Notes under the pieces: model-generated
Database searches by the model: none
Told to the model about the DNA's origin: nothing
Seen by the model: the letters and a program-made list of their open reading frames with translations, nothing else
Translations under genes and position numbers: made by a program
In this document: piece by piece, positions 52,173 to 61,348 of the stretch
Layout: each line of letters begins with the position of its first letter
Position numbering within the stretch: the stretch's first letter is position 1
Origin: Catenuloplanes indicus
GTDB taxonomy: Bacteria > Actinomycetota > Actinomycetes > Mycobacteriales > Micromonosporaceae
Reading direction: 5' to 3'
DNA length: 64,000 nucleotides
Assembly: GCF_030813715.1 (NCBI RefSeq)
Contig: NZ_JAUSUZ010000001.1
Coordinates: forward strand, 1,240,001 to 1,304,000

Positions 52173-53720
52173 ATGAGCAGTGCCCCGGTCCTGCTTGAGA
52201 TGCGTGCGATCACCAAGGAGTTCCCTGGTGTGAAAGCGCTCTCCGACGTCTCGCTGCGCGTGCGGGCGGGCGAGATCCACGCGATCTGCGGCGAGAACGG
52301 CGCCGGCAAGTCGACGCTGATGAAGGTGCTCAGCGGCGTCTACCCGTACGGGTCCTACGACGGGCAGATCGTCTACCAGGGCTCCGAGGTGAAGTTCGGG
52401 GACATCCGGGCCAGCGAGAACGCGGGCATCGTGATCATCCACCAGGAGCTCGCGCTGATCCCGCTCATGTCGATCACCGAGAACCTGTTCCTCGGCAACG
52501 AGCCGAAGAAGAACGGCGCGATCGACTGGAAGGCGGCGCAGCTGCGGGCGACCGAGCTGATGGCCCGCGTCGGTCTGGACGAGAACCCGGACACGCTGGT
52601 CAAGGACCTCGGCGTCGGCAAGCAGCAGCTCATCGAGATCGCCAAGGCGTTCGCGAAGAACGTGAAGCTGCTGATCCTGGACGAGCCGACCGCGGCGCTG
52701 AACGAGAACGACTCCCAGCACCTGCTGGACCTGCTGCGCGGCTTCCGGGAGCGCGGCATCACCTCGATCATCATCTCGCACAAGCTGAACGAGATCGAGG
52801 CGATCGCGGACTCCATCACGATCATCCGGGACGGCAAGAGCGTCGAGACGCTGGACGTCAAGGCGGACGGCGTGGACGAGGACCGGATCGTGCGCGGCAT
52901 GGTCGGCCGCGAGCTGACCAACCGCTACCCGGACCACACGCCGAAGATCGGCGAGGTCTTCTTCGAGGTGCGCGACTGGACCGTGCGGCACCCGATCTCC
53001 ACGGAGCGCCTGGTGGCCAAGGGTTCCAGCTTCACGGTGCGGCGCGGTGAGATCGTCGGGTTCGCCGGGCTGATGGGCGCGGGCCGCACCGAGCTGGCGA
53101 TGAGCATCTTCGGCCGGTCGTACGGCGTCTACGAGCGCGGCGAGATCTGGAAGGACGGGAAGCGGATCGAGATCAAGACGGTCTCGGACGCGATCCACCA
53201 CGGTCTGGCCTACGTCAGCGAGGACCGCAAGGCCGTCGGGCTCAACCTGCTCGACGACATCAAGACCTCCACGGTCTCGGCGAAGCTCTCCAAGATCCGC
53301 AAGTTCCTGAAGCTGGACGAGGTCGCCGAGTACAAGGCGGCCGAGGGCTACCGGCAGAGCCTGCGGATCAAGACGCCGACCGTGGACGAGGGCGTCAACA
53401 AGCTCTCCGGCGGCAACCAGCAGAAGGTCGTCCTGGCGAAGTGGATGTTCACCGACCCGGACCTGCTGATCCTGGACGAGCCCACCCGCGGCATCGACGT
53501 GGGCGCGAAGTACGAGATCTACGGCATCATCCAGCAGCTCGCGGACCAGGGTAAGGGCGTCATCGTCATCTCCTCGGAGCTGCCCGAGCTGCTCGGCCTC
53601 TGCGACCGCATCTACACCGTGTTCGAGGGCTCCATCACCGGCGTCATCGACCGGGCCGACGCGACCCAGGAAAACCTCATGAAGCAGATGACCTCCAACA
53701 AGAAGATGCAGACGCGATGA
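52173..53720 (+). CDS. mmsA: Multiple-sugar ABC transporter ATPase, MmsA/GguA type
   Basis: A 515-residue protein with two fused ATPase domains, as in RbsA/XylG/MmsA. Domain 1 has Walker [13 protein letters not shown] (near 37-48) and [15 protein letters not shown]. Domain 2 has the degenerate P-loop [11 protein letters not shown] (near 300), signature [15 protein letters not shown] and [14 protein letters not shown]. The [20 protein letters not shown] and [10 protein letters not shown]-like segments place it in the MmsA/GguA group that imports several monosaccharides (xylose, arabinose, galactose). First gene of a three-gene operon; ATGA overlap with the permease gene. Confidence 0.92.
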   Translation: MSSAPVLLEMRAITKEFPGVKALSDVSLRVRAGEIHAICGENGAGKSTLMKVLSGVYPYGSYDGQIVYQGSEVKFGDIRASENAGIVIIHQELALIPLMSITENLFLGNEPKKNGAIDWKAAQLRATELMARVGLDENPDTLVKDLGVGKQQLIEIAKAFAKNVKLLILDEPTAALNENDSQHLLDLLRGFRERGITSIIISHKLNEIEAIADSITIIRDGKSVETLDVKADGVDEDRIVRGMVGRELTNRYPDHTPKIGEVFFEVRDWTVRHPISTERLVAKGSSFTVRRGEIVGFAGLMGAGRTELAMSIFGRSYGVYERGEIWKDGKRIEIKTVSDAIHHGLAYVSEDRKAVGLNLLDDIKTSTVSAKLSKIRKFLKLDEVAEYKAAEGYRQSLRIKTPTVDEGVNKLSGGNQQKVVLAKWMFTDPDLLILDEPTRGIDVGAKYEIYGIIQQLADQGKGVIVISSELPELLGLCDRIYTVFEGSITGVIDRADATQENLMKQMTSNKKMQTR

Positions 53721-55009
53721 GCCGATTCAAGGACCTTCAAAAGAACCTCTTCGGGGGTACGACCAGCAACGCGCGCCAGCTCGGCATGATCTTCGCCCTG
53801 GTGGCGATCGTGCTGCTGTTCCAGTACCTGACGGACGGGCTGACGCTCAGCTCGGCCAACATGATCCAGGTCGTCAGCCAGTACTCGTACATCCTGATCC
53901 TGGCCATCGGCATGCTGATGGTGATCGTGGCCGGACACATCGACCTCTCGGTCGGCTCGGTCGCCGCGTTCGTCGGCATCGTGGTCGCCAAGCTGATGGC
54001 CGACCAGCAGATCCACTGGTTCCTGGCGCTGCTCATCGGCCTCGGCGTCGGCGCGCTGATCGGTGCCTGGCAGGGCTTCTGGGTTGCGTACGTCGGCGTG
54101 CCCGCGTTCATCGTGACGCTCGCCGGCATGCTCATCTTCCGCGGCGCGAACCAGTACGTCGGCCGCTCGCAGACGATCTCGGTGCCGGAGGGCTTCCAGC
54201 AGATCGGCGGCGGCTACCTGCCCGAGGTCGGCCCGGCCACGAACTACAACAACCTGACGCTGTTGCTCGGCCTCGCGGTCTGCGTGGCCGTCGTCTACCG
54301 CGAGTGGCAGCTGCGCCGCACCCGGCACCAGATGCAGGCCGACGCGGGCCCGGTCTGGGTCTCCATCCTGCGTGTCGCGGTGCTGCTGGCGGTCATCATC
54401 TTCGCCACGCTGCGGTTCGCCGGCGGCCGGGTCGGCACCAGCTTCCCGATCTCCGGCATCATCCTCGGCGTCCTGGTGCTGGTGTACTCGTTCTACACCC
54501 GGAACACCGCGGCCGGCCGGCACATCTACGCGGTCGGCGGCAACTCCCGGGCGGCCGAGCTGTCCGGCGTGAAGCTCCAGCGCGTCAACTTCGTGGTCAT
54601 GATGAACATGGGCATTTTGGCTGCGCTGGCCGGCATGATCTTCGTGGCCCGGTCCCGCGCCTCCGGCCCGCAGGACGGCCTCAGCTGGGAGCTGGACGCC
54701 ATCGCCGCGGTCTTCATCGGCGGCGCCGCGGTCTCCGGCGGCCTCGGCACGATCTCCGGCTCGATCGTCGGCGGTCTGGTCATGGCCGTGCTGAACAACG
54801 GCCTCCTGCTCGAGGGCGTGCAGTCCGACCGGGTCCAGATCATCAAGGGCCTGGTGCTGCTGCTCGCGGTCGCGCTGGACGTCTACAACAAGCGGCAGGG
54901 CCGCTTCTCCATCATCGGCTCGATCACCAAGGGGTTCCGCGGCAGCGGGCCCTCGGCGCCGGCGGGAACCGGTCCGGCGCAGCAGGTCAAGACACCGGTG
55001 GCCGGCTGA
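53717..55009 (+). CDS. mmsB: Multiple-sugar ABC transporter permease, MmsB/GguB type
   Basis: A 430-residue membrane protein with about ten to twelve hydrophobic segments. The family marker [19 protein letters not shown] (about residues 73-91) and [19 protein letters not shown] match RbsC/XylH/MmsB-type permeases; the extra loops ([19 protein letters not shown]) are typical for the larger MmsB/XylH branch. A soluble tail rich in Pro, Ala and Gly ends the protein. It overlaps mmsA by 4 bp and lies 75 bp upstream of the binding-protein gene. Confidence 0.92.
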   Translation: MSRFKDLQKNLFGGTTSNARQLGMIFALVAIVLLFQYLTDGLTLSSANMIQVVSQYSYILILAIGMLMVIVAGHIDLSVGSVAAFVGIVVAKLMADQQIHWFLALLIGLGVGALIGAWQGFWVAYVGVPAFIVTLAGMLIFRGANQYVGRSQTISVPEGFQQIGGGYLPEVGPATNYNNLTLLLGLAVCVAVVYREWQLRRTRHQMQADAGPVWVSILRVAVLLAVIIFATLRFAGGRVGTSFPISGIILGVLVLVYSFYTRNTAAGRHIYAVGGNSRAAELSGVKLQRVNFVVMMNMGILAALAGMIFVARSRASGPQDGLSWELDAIAAVFIGGAAVSGGLGTISGSIVGGLVMAVLNNGLLLEGVQSDRVQIIKGLVLLLAVALDVYNKRQGRFSIIGSITKGFRGSGPSAPAGTGPAQQVKTPVAG

Positions 55010-55084
55010 CCGCCGACCGCTCGAACGCGGGGCGGGCAGGTCCGTCCGCCCCGTACCAACCATTGCAGAAGGGCACCTTTCACC

Positions 55085-56194
55085 ATGCGTAAGTACCTCG
55101 CCAGGAGCGTCGCGATCAGCGCGGTCGCCATGCTGGCCCTGTCCGCCTGCGGCTCCGAGCGCGAAGGCGGCGAGACCCCGGCCGGCGGCGCCAGCGGCGG
55201 CACCGGCGGTTTCGCGGCCGACTCGCTGATCGGCGTGGCGCTGCCGTCGAAGACCTCGGAGAACTGGGTCCTCGCCGGTGACCTGTTCACCAACGGCCTC
55301 AAGGAGGCCGGCTTCACCGGTGACGTGCAGTACGCCGGCGCGTCCACCACCGTGGCCGACCAGCAGAACCAGATCTCGTCCATGATCACCAAGGGCGCGA
55401 AGGTCATCATCATCGGCGCCACCGACGCCGCGCAGCTGTCGGCACAGGTCGACGCCGCGCACGCCGAGGGCATCAAGGTCATCGCGTACGACCGCCTGAT
55501 CAAGGGCACCGCGAACGTGGACTACTACGTCGCGTTCGACAACTTCAAGGTCGGCGAGCTGCAGGGCCAGGCGCTGCTCGAGGGCATGAAGAAGAAGAAG
55601 CCGAACGGCCCGTACACCATCGAGCTGTTCTCCGGCTCCTCGGACGACAACAACTCCGGCGTCTTCTTCGACGGTGCGATGAGCGTCCTCCAGCCGGAGA
55701 TCGACAAGGGCAACGTGGTCGTCGGCTCCGGCCAGACCCAGGTCACTCAGACCGCAACCGACGGCTGGAAGGCCGAGAACGCGCAGCGCCGCATGGACTC
55801 GCTGCTCACCTCGACCTACGGCAGCAAGACGCTGGACGGCGTGCTCTCCCCGAACGACACCCTGGCCCGGGCGATCATCACCTCCGTCAAGGGCGCCGGC
55901 AAGCCGATCCCGGTCGTGACCGGCCAGGACTCCGAGGTCGAGTCGGTCAAGTCGATCATGGCGGGTGAGCAGTACTCCACCATCAACAAGGACACCCGTA
56001 ACCTGGTCAAGGCCTCGATCGACATGGTCAAGGCGCTCCAGTCGGGTGCGGCGCCGCAGGTCAACGACACCACCTCGTACAACAACGGTGTCAAGGTCGT
56101 CCCGGCCTACCTGCTCCCGCCGGTCATCGTCACCAAGGACAACGCGGCCGAGGCGTACGCCAACGACCCGACGCTGTCCGCGCTGACCAAGTAA
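55085..56194 (+). CDS. chvE: Sugar-binding lipoprotein, ChvE/XylF type
   Basis: A 369-residue lipoprotein. The signal peptide ends in LALSAC with the lipidated Cys 22, then a Gly-rich linker. The mature domain is a periplasmic-binding-protein type I fold: ADSLIGVALPSKTSENWVL, QQNQISSMITKGAKVIIIGA, KVIAYDRLIKGTANVDYYVA and VLSPNDTLARAIITSVKGAG. The YDRLI and VSPND-like segments are those of the ChvE/MmsE/XylF group that binds aldoses. It delivers sugar to the MmsAB transporter. A T-flanked terminator follows 14 bp downstream. Confidence 0.93.
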   Translation: MRKYLARSVAISAVAMLALSACGSEREGGETPAGGASGGTGGFAADSLIGVALPSKTSENWVLAGDLFTNGLKEAGFTGDVQYAGASTTVADQQNQISSMITKGAKVIIIGATDAAQLSAQVDAAHAEGIKVIAYDRLIKGTANVDYYVAFDNFKVGELQGQALLEGMKKKKPNGPYTIELFSGSSDDNNSGVFFDGAMSVLQPEIDKGNVVVGSGQTQVTQTATDGWKAENAQRRMDSLLTSTYGSKTLDGVLSPNDTLARAIITSVKGAGKPIPVVTGQDSEVESVKSIMAGEQYSTINKDTRNLVKASIDMVKALQSGAAPQVNDTTSYNNGVKVVPAYLLPPVIVTKDNAAEAYANDPTLSALTK

Positions 56195-56207
56195 TCAGCC
56201 GTTCCGG

Positions 56208-56244
56208 AAAAGCCCTCAGGATCTTGAAGATCCTGAGGGCTTTT
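56208..56244 (+). terminator. Rho-independent terminator of the sugar operon
   Basis: AAAAGCCCTCAGGATCTT (56208-56225) and AAGATCCTGAGGGCTTTT (56227-56244) are perfect complements; the stem ends in a T run on the plus strand. Confidence 0.92.
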
Positions 56245-56365
56245 CTGTGCCCGCTTCCGGCGTGGGCACGGTCCGCATGCTCCCGCGGGCTCCGGTCGTC
56301 GCTGGCGCTCCTCCCTGCACGTCACGTCGTGGCAAGGGCATGTCGCGTCGTGGAACGGCCCGGGG

Positions 56366-57035
56366 TCAGCGCGCGGCCTTCGTCGCCGGTTCGTAGCAGC
56401 GGACGCGCTTCTGCGCGTCGTAGACCAGGACGCCCAGCATCAGCTCGTCCGCGCCGATCCGCGCGACGACCTCCGCGAAGCGCGCTCGCACCTGCTCGAC
56501 CGTGCCGCGCGCCTGCGCGGCGCCGCTGGCCCGCACCGCGTCCCGGACCTCGGCCGGCACCTCCAGGCCGGCCGCCACCTCCGGCGGCAACAGCGCGGTC
56601 TCGCCCAGGCCCTGGAACATCCGGGCGCGCACCAGGTCGATCGGGTGCGCGAGGAACGCGGCCTCCTCCTCGCTCTCCGCCACGATCGTCTCGATCGCCA
56701 CCATCACGTACGGCCGGTCGGACCAGCGGGACGGCGTGAACAGCTCCCGGTAGCGCCGCGCGGCCGCCACCGTGTTCTCCGGGCGGATGTGATGCGCGAA
56801 CGCGACCGGCACAGACCGAGCCGGATCTTTCCGGTCCGCGCCGCGAAATGGGCGATCAGGACGGCCGGGACCACGCTGGCCGCGAACGGCGACCCGTGAT
56901 GCCAGGCGAACCAGCCCCGCCGGTAGCCGAGCTCCTCCACCCGCTGCACCGCGTGCGCCGCGGTCTCCAGCGCATGGGCGCCGGAACGCCCTCCTCTGCG
57001 GCCGCGAGCTCCAGGGCCGACAATGTTATGGCCAT
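56366..57035 (-). pseudogene. Luciferase-like monooxygenase (MsnO8 type) with internal deletion
   Basis: ATG 57035 opens with MAITLSALELAAAEEG, typical of the MsnO8-like LLM family. A one-base shift near 56985 leads to AHALETAAHAVQRVEELGYR and on to PAVLIAHFAARTGKIRLG. There the sequence jumps at about 56820 to PVAFAHHIRPENTVAAARRY in another frame, which in family members lies more than 100 residues further. The C-terminal part then runs intact to 56366. The missing segment holds much of the flavin-binding barrel, so no active flavin-dependent oxidoreductase can be made. About 220 residues of an expected 330 remain. Confidence 0.82.
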
Positions 57036-57085
57036 GGATCGCAGCGTAGACCGCGCCGGAATTCGTCCCGTACCCTGCCGTTTCG

Positions 57086-58429
57086 CTACTTCAGCGCCCG
57101 GCCGGCCAGGGCCGCGGCCTGCCGGCGCACCTCCGGGACCTGACGGTAGAGCGCGTTGCCCGGACACTCGGTCAGCACGCCGTCCCGGTGGGCCGAGACC
57201 CGGCTGAAGATGACCTGGTTGCCGATCCGGTAGCGGTTGTCCGCCCGGGACTCCAGCAGCACCTGTGCACCGGTGTCGGCCGCCTCCGCACCGAGCTTCC
57301 AGGCCGCGAGGTGCGCCAGCGAACGGATCGCCGCGGCGGACGCGGCCCTCGTGGAGTACGTGCCGAGCACCACCACGCCGAACGAGTCGGTGTTGAAGCC
57401 ATAGGTGTGCGCGCCCAGCACGTTCAGCTCCGCGCCGCCCCTGCGCCCCTCGAAGACGGTGCCGCACCTGTCCACCACGAAGTTGTAGCCGATGTCACCC
57501 CACTTACGGCTCTTGACATGATAAAGGTGAATCGCCCGGATCAGCGCGGGCGACTGCGCGCACGTGTAGTCGTTGGTCCCGGCCGTGTGGTGCACGAACA
57601 TCACCTGCGGCGGCCCGGTGTAGAGGACGGCGCCCCGGTTGATCCGCTCGTCCGCCTTCCACGCGGCCCGGTCCACCATCGCGGGCGCCCCCACCAGCGG
57701 CGCCGGCACCGCCGCGGCCTCCACCGCACCGGCCGGTGGCGGCACCACCGCGGTCGGCGCGGGTCCCGGCGGCGTGGCCATCCGCGGCCCGGCGCCCGCC
57801 CGCGACCCCGCGCTGTTGCCCGCCGGCTCGCCACCGTCCCGGCCGCCCCAGGTCCGCTCGCCGCCCGCCGACTCGTCGCCGCCCGCCGGCCCGTCGCCGG
57901 CCGGGGCGGTGCGCGCAGGCCCGTCGCCGGCCGGGGCGGTGCGCGCAGGCGCAGAAGCCGTCGGGCGGCCGATCGCGGCCGGGTTCACCAGTTCCAGGCG
58001 CAGGCCGGTGGGCAGCGGGGAGCGGCCGAGCGCGCGGATGCGCAGCTCGACGCCGTCCGCGGCACCGACCCACAGCGGGTCGGTGCCGCCGCGTACCCCC
58101 TCGGCCTCCGGGGTGCCCACGTCGGCGCCGAAGTGCTGGTCCACGTCGAGTGCCCGCCAGCCGCTCCACTCGCTCCGGGTGCGGACGCGCACCTCGGCCG
58201 TGCCGGCGATCGACTGCGCCGGGTCCGGCCAGGTCACGCCGACCAGGCTGAACGGCCGCACGGTACGCGGCGGCAGCGTCACGGCGCCGCCGTCCCGCGC
58301 GACGGCCAGCTCCAGCTGCTGCACCGCCGGGTCGGCCTGCCCGTCCACCGCGACCCCGACGCCACCGGCGCCGAGCGCCACCGCAGTCAGGGCGGGCAGC
58401 ATCCATCCACGAACCGGCACTTTCGACAC
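57086..58429 (-). CDS. Secreted peptidoglycan-recognition N-acetylmuramoyl-L-alanine amidase
   Basis: A 447-residue exported protein. The N-terminal hydrophobic signal (MLPALTAVALGAGGVGVAVD) is followed by an actinomycete beta-rich domain (residues 35-150; TRSEWSGWRALDVD). A Pro/Ala/Gly linker (about 155-250) holds a 10-residue duplication. The C-terminal amidase_2/PGRP domain (about 255-430) carries zinc ligands in MFVHHTAG and VSAHRDGVLTECPG, and YNFVVDRCGTVFEGRRGG, a PGRP hallmark. It should cleave the amide between MurNAc and L-Ala in cell-wall turnover. Transcribed alone from a spacer with AT-rich motifs. Confidence 0.92.
   Translation of the reverse strand: MSKVPVRGWMLPALTAVALGAGGVGVAVDGQADPAVQQLELAVARDGGAVTLPPRTVRPFSLVGVTWPDPAQSIAGTAEVRVRTRSEWSGWRALDVDQHFGADVGTPEAEGVRGGTDPLWVGAADGVELRIRALGRSPLPTGLRLELVNPAAIGRPTASAPARTAPAGDGPARTAPAGDGPAGGDESAGGERTWGGRDGGEPAGNSAGSRAGAGPRMATPPGPAPTAVVPPPAGAVEAAAVPAPLVGAPAMVDRAAWKADERINRGAVLYTGPPQVMFVHHTAGTNDYTCAQSPALIRAIHLYHVKSRKWGDIGYNFVVDRCGTVFEGRRGGAELNVLGAHTYGFNTDSFGVVVLGTYSTRAASAAAIRSLAHLAAWKLGAEAADTGAQVLLESRADNRYRIGNQVIFSRVSAHRDGVLTECPGNALYRQVPEVRRQAAALAGRALK
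57889..57948. repeat. 30-bp in-frame duplication in the amidase linker
   Basis: A 30-bp unit occurs twice exactly (57889-57918, 57919-57948) and encodes PARTAPAGDG twice within the disordered linker. It is a recent slippage or duplication product. Confidence 0.85.
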
Positions 58430-58891
58430 CCCCGTGATCGATCGTTCCTCCCCGCGAGGCTAACCCCCACAACCTCCCGGGTCGCCCGAAAGCGTCGAAC
58501 AGTGCCGGTCATCCGGCCCCTCCCGCCGACCCTCGCTCCAGACCAGGCGCCGTAGGCCCTGATGACCGAAGTATCGGTATGAGCGGGCGGCGGCTACCGC
58601 ACTCAAGATTGACGTCGGGCACTTCGTGCCCGAAATATCGGCACAAAGGCCTGCCGACGGGTGTCACGCCGGGGGAGCCCGGGCCAACGGACCATCCAGG
58701 CCGCAAGGCCGAGCGCCGAGCCTGGTCGCGGCCGCGTGAGAAGCGACACCGGGGCATCCTGGGATCGGTGGCCGAGGCACCGCCCCGGGCGGGATCGACC
58801 GAGATCGCACGGGCTCACACGCGGTCACCGGCGACACGCGGAAGCGCTCGACGTCCGACCCGGACCGGCCCAGGGATCGACGGGTGTCCGG
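58430..58891. other. Spacer of 462 bp upstream of the amidase gene
   Basis: No gene seen. The spacer carries two copies of the AT-rich dispersed motif and should contain the amidase promoter at its left end. The right end is the 3' flank of the LacI-type gene. The stretch contains direct repeats of CCGA-x-TATCG. Confidence 0.55.
58564..58645 (+). repeat. AT-rich dispersed motif, copies 4 and 5
   Basis: ACCGAAGTATCGGTATGA (58565-58582) and GTGCCCGAAATATCGGCACA (58626-58645) resemble the motif copies at 5028 and 24210. The second has a short dyad of its own (GTGCC / GGCAC). Confidence 0.5.
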
Positions 58892-59887
58892 CTAGGCGCT
58901 GCCGCGGATCACCAGTTCGACCGGGAGGAGTGCGCGGGTGGCGGGCTCGCCGGCGAGGAGGCGGGCCGCCTCGGCGACGGCCAGCGCGCCCATGCGGCGC
59001 TTGTCGAGGGCTACGCTGCTCAGTGGCGGGTCGATCAGTTCGCCGATGGGTAGGCCGTCGAAGCCGATGACGGCGCAGTCGTCGGGGATGCTGAGGTGGA
59101 GGCGGCGGGCGGCGCGGTAGACGCCGAGCGCGAGCATGTCGTTGAACGTGAAGACCGCGGTGATGTCGGGGCGGGCGGTGCGCAGCGCGGTGAACGCGGC
59201 GGCGCCGCCCTCCACGGTGAGATCGGCCTCGGTGATGGCGCCGGCGGTGACCGGCAGGTCGTGCTCGGTCATCGCGGTGACGAACGCGGGGCGGCGGTCC
59301 GGCTGGCCGTCGTCGCCGCAGTCGATCATGCCGATCGCGCGGTGGCCGCGGGCGGCCAGGTAGCCGACGGCGGCGCGCACGCCGGCGTGCGTGTCGACCT
59401 CGATGGCGCCGAACGCGGGCTCGTGCACCACCCGGCCCATAATCACCAGCGGCAGACCCCCGGCGGCGGCCGCGAGCGTGGCATCGGGAGCGCTCAGGTA
59501 ACCGACCACCGCGTCGGCCTGGGCGGCCAGCGTGCGGATCAGCTCGGGCTCGCGGCCGGAGTGGTTCTGCGTGCTGCTGATCAATACCTGCCAGCCGCGC
59601 TCCTCCGCGGCCTCGATCACGCCCGCGATCAGCTCCGGGAAGAACGGGTTCTCCACGTCCGAGACGATCAGGCCGAGCGTGGTGGCGCCAGGCCGGACCA
59701 GGCCGCGGGCGAACCGGGACGGCCGGTAGTTCAGCTCGCGCGCCGCGTCCAGCACGCGCCGGCGGGTCTCCGGATCGATCTCTCCCTTGTCGTTGATCGC
59801 CCGGGACACGGTCTGGTGCGAGACGCCGGCCCGTTTGGCCACGTCCTTGAGGGTGACGCGCCGGGGCGCCCGCTGTTGTTCGCTCAC
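58892..59887 (-). CDS. LacI-family transcriptional regulator
   Basis: A 331-residue protein starting at GTG 59887. The N-terminal LacI helix-turn-helix is TLKDVAKRAGVSHQTVSRAI with the hinge helix at YRPSRFARGLVR. The rest is a periplasmic-binding-protein-like effector domain (GLIVSDVENPFFPELIAGVI, FNDMLALGVYRAARRL, IGFDGLPIGELIDPPLSSVA). It should bind a sugar and repress its targets. A strong LacI-type operator array (59947-59982) lies in its own upstream region, so autoregulation and control of the divergent gene are likely. Confidence 0.93.
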   Translation of the reverse strand: MSEQQRAPRRVTLKDVAKRAGVSHQTVSRAINDKGEIDPETRRRVLDAARELNYRPSRFARGLVRPGATTLGLIVSDVENPFFPELIAGVIEAAEERGWQVLISSTQNHSGREPELIRTLAAQADAVVGYLSAPDATLAAAAGGLPLVIMGRVVHEPAFGAIEVDTHAGVRAAVGYLAARGHRAIGMIDCGDDGQPDRRPAFVTAMTEHDLPVTAGAITEADLTVEGGAAAFTALRTARPDITAVFTFNDMLALGVYRAARRLHLSIPDDCAVIGFDGLPIGELIDPPLSSVALDKRRMGALAVAEAARLLAGEPATRALLPVELVIRGSA

Positions 59888-59946
59888 GATCGTCGCATCG
59901 TATCCGGCCTGCTCCGCAAACCCGCTGGACCACCTCGTTCCGTCCC

Positions 59947-59982
59947 GTTAACGTTAACGTTAGCGCTCACGGGAGCGCTAAC
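59947..59982. promoter_or_regulatory. LacI-type operator array
   Basis: GTTAACGTTAAC (59947-59958) is a perfect palindrome. It is followed directly by GTTAGCGCT (59959-59967) and its reverse complement AGCGCTAAC (59974-59982) with 6 bases between. These CG-centred dyads are typical of LacI/GalR proteins and stand 60 bp before the LacI start and 12 bp before the ATG at 59994. Confidence 0.85.
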
Positions 59983-59993
59983 GGAGGTGTGTG

Positions 59994-60131
59994 ATGAACT
60001 TTGCCGCCCTGGCACTGAGTGTGGAAGCGACGAAGCGGTCATCCCGGTCGGCGCTGCCGGACGCGCCGCGGCGCCCGGAACGCGAGCGCCGCTGGTGGCC
60101 GTTCCGGAAGGGCCGGCGCCGGAGAACGTAG
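59994..60131 (+). CDS. Putative 45-residue basic small protein
   Basis: ATG 59994 follows an ACGGAGGTG ribosome site and the LacI operator array. The frame (MNFAALALSVEATKRSSRSA...) ends at TAG 60131. The second half is strongly basic and aromatic (RERRWWPFRKGRRRRT). The good start context argues for translation. The product may be a real small protein, or the head of a sugar-use gene whose remainder was deleted, since a LacI gene normally faces such a gene. No family is recognised. Confidence 0.45.
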   Translation: MNFAALALSVEATKRSSRSALPDAPRRPERERRWWPFRKGRRRRT

Positions 60132-60253
60132 GGCCGCGGGCACCGCAACGGCAGGCAGCAGAGCGTCGTTCGTAGCGGCTGAGGCGGGTTATCCGGGGCA
60201 ACGGACTCCGGCGACAACACCCACGCGGGTCCGCAGCGTGCCGTGTTGCCCGC

Positions 60254-61306
60254 ATGGTCCACAGTAGGCCGGTGCCCAACGACGACAGGCGGCCCGCCGG
60301 CGGTGTAACCCCCGTGCGCCTCCGGTACCCGATGACGGTGGCCTTGCTGACGCTGGCGGTGCTCTCGCTGGCCGCCTGGCAATGGCGACTCGCCGTGCAA
60401 TGGTGGGAGCACGACCTGGACGGCACGACACAGGTCGGCCCGTTCTCCGTCAGGGACTGGGCGCGGATCGGCAAGGTTGCACAGTTCATGGCGGGGTTCA
60501 CCGTCCTCCTCGACGTCATCGGACCGAAACGGATCCTCGCAATCGCCGCGGAGGTCGAGCGCTATCGGCAGAACGTGCTGAAATCGGTCGGCGAGCTGAG
60601 GAGATCCCAGCGCATCGCGGCCCAGTGGAGTGAGCTGTTCGGAAGCCTCCTCGTCGCACGCGGCGAGGGGGACGGGGGCCCGCTGTGGCACTACGAGGCG
60701 GCAGGCACCGGCCCGCCCAGGGCCGTGCTGCCCTCGGTTGCTCAGGACGGCCTCGACGGGTGGCACAGGGCGGCGGTCGAGCGGCTCGGCCGCCCACACG
60801 ATTGCGACGTCGACCACGAACTCTCGCCCGTCGCTTGTGACTGGCAGGTCGATGTGACCCGGGCGGAGGTCGACCGGTACCTGACGGCGAGCATGCCCGA
60901 ACTGATGGACAAGGACCTCGATGTGATTCGGGCTTCGGTTTCCGCGGTGTACCTGCGAATGGCGATCGGGTCGCTGGCGATCGGTGCGGTCATCGCGCTG
61001 GCGATCGGATTCTTGCTGTACGAGGTCGTCGATACACCGCTGGCCGGGCCGGTGATGTTGGGTGTCATCGGTGCGGCGGCCGCGCTGTTCGGAGTCCTGG
61101 TCCTGACGAACCTCGTCGGCCCCTCTACCTCGCGGTGGGGCACCCTGCCTCTGCGGTGCTATCTGTGGATCCTGACCGCGCCGACGGCGTCGCTCGTCCG
61201 CGCGTGCGGGACCGTCCTCGGCCGCTACCACGAGGGTCAGTCGGTCAAGCTCGTCGCACTCGGCGTGTTCGTCCTCGGGTGGCTGCTGGACTTCTTGGCC
61301 GCCTGA
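60254..61306 (+). CDS. Hypothetical membrane protein
   Basis: A 350-residue protein from ATG 60254 (a GTG at 60272 is an alternative). Hydrophobic segments lie near residues 27-46, 78-92, 235-258 and 264-290, with a fifth at the C-terminus (ALGVFVLGWLLDFLAA). The central soluble part (about 100-225) contains an Arg-rich helix (EVERYRQNVLKSVGELRRSQ) and a Trp-containing domain (GPLWHYEAAGTGPPRAVLPS). I do not recognise the family. The codon third positions look less GC-rich than in neighbours, which hints at transfer. It stands alone between the LacI regulator and the LysR gene. Confidence 0.7.
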   Translation: MVHSRPVPNDDRRPAGGVTPVRLRYPMTVALLTLAVLSLAAWQWRLAVQWWEHDLDGTTQVGPFSVRDWARIGKVAQFMAGFTVLLDVIGPKRILAIAAEVERYRQNVLKSVGELRRSQRIAAQWSELFGSLLVARGEGDGGPLWHYEAAGTGPPRAVLPSVAQDGLDGWHRAAVERLGRPHDCDVDHELSPVACDWQVDVTRAEVDRYLTASMPELMDKDLDVIRASVSAVYLRMAIGSLAIGAVIALAIGFLLYEVVDTPLAGPVMLGVIGAAAALFGVLVLTNLVGPSTSRWGTLPLRCYLWILTAPTASLVRACGTVLGRYHEGQSVKLVALGVFVLGWLLDFLAA

Positions 61307-61348
61307 TCGAGCGCTCGAGCCGGCGCACCTCCCACTGCGATACCGGCG

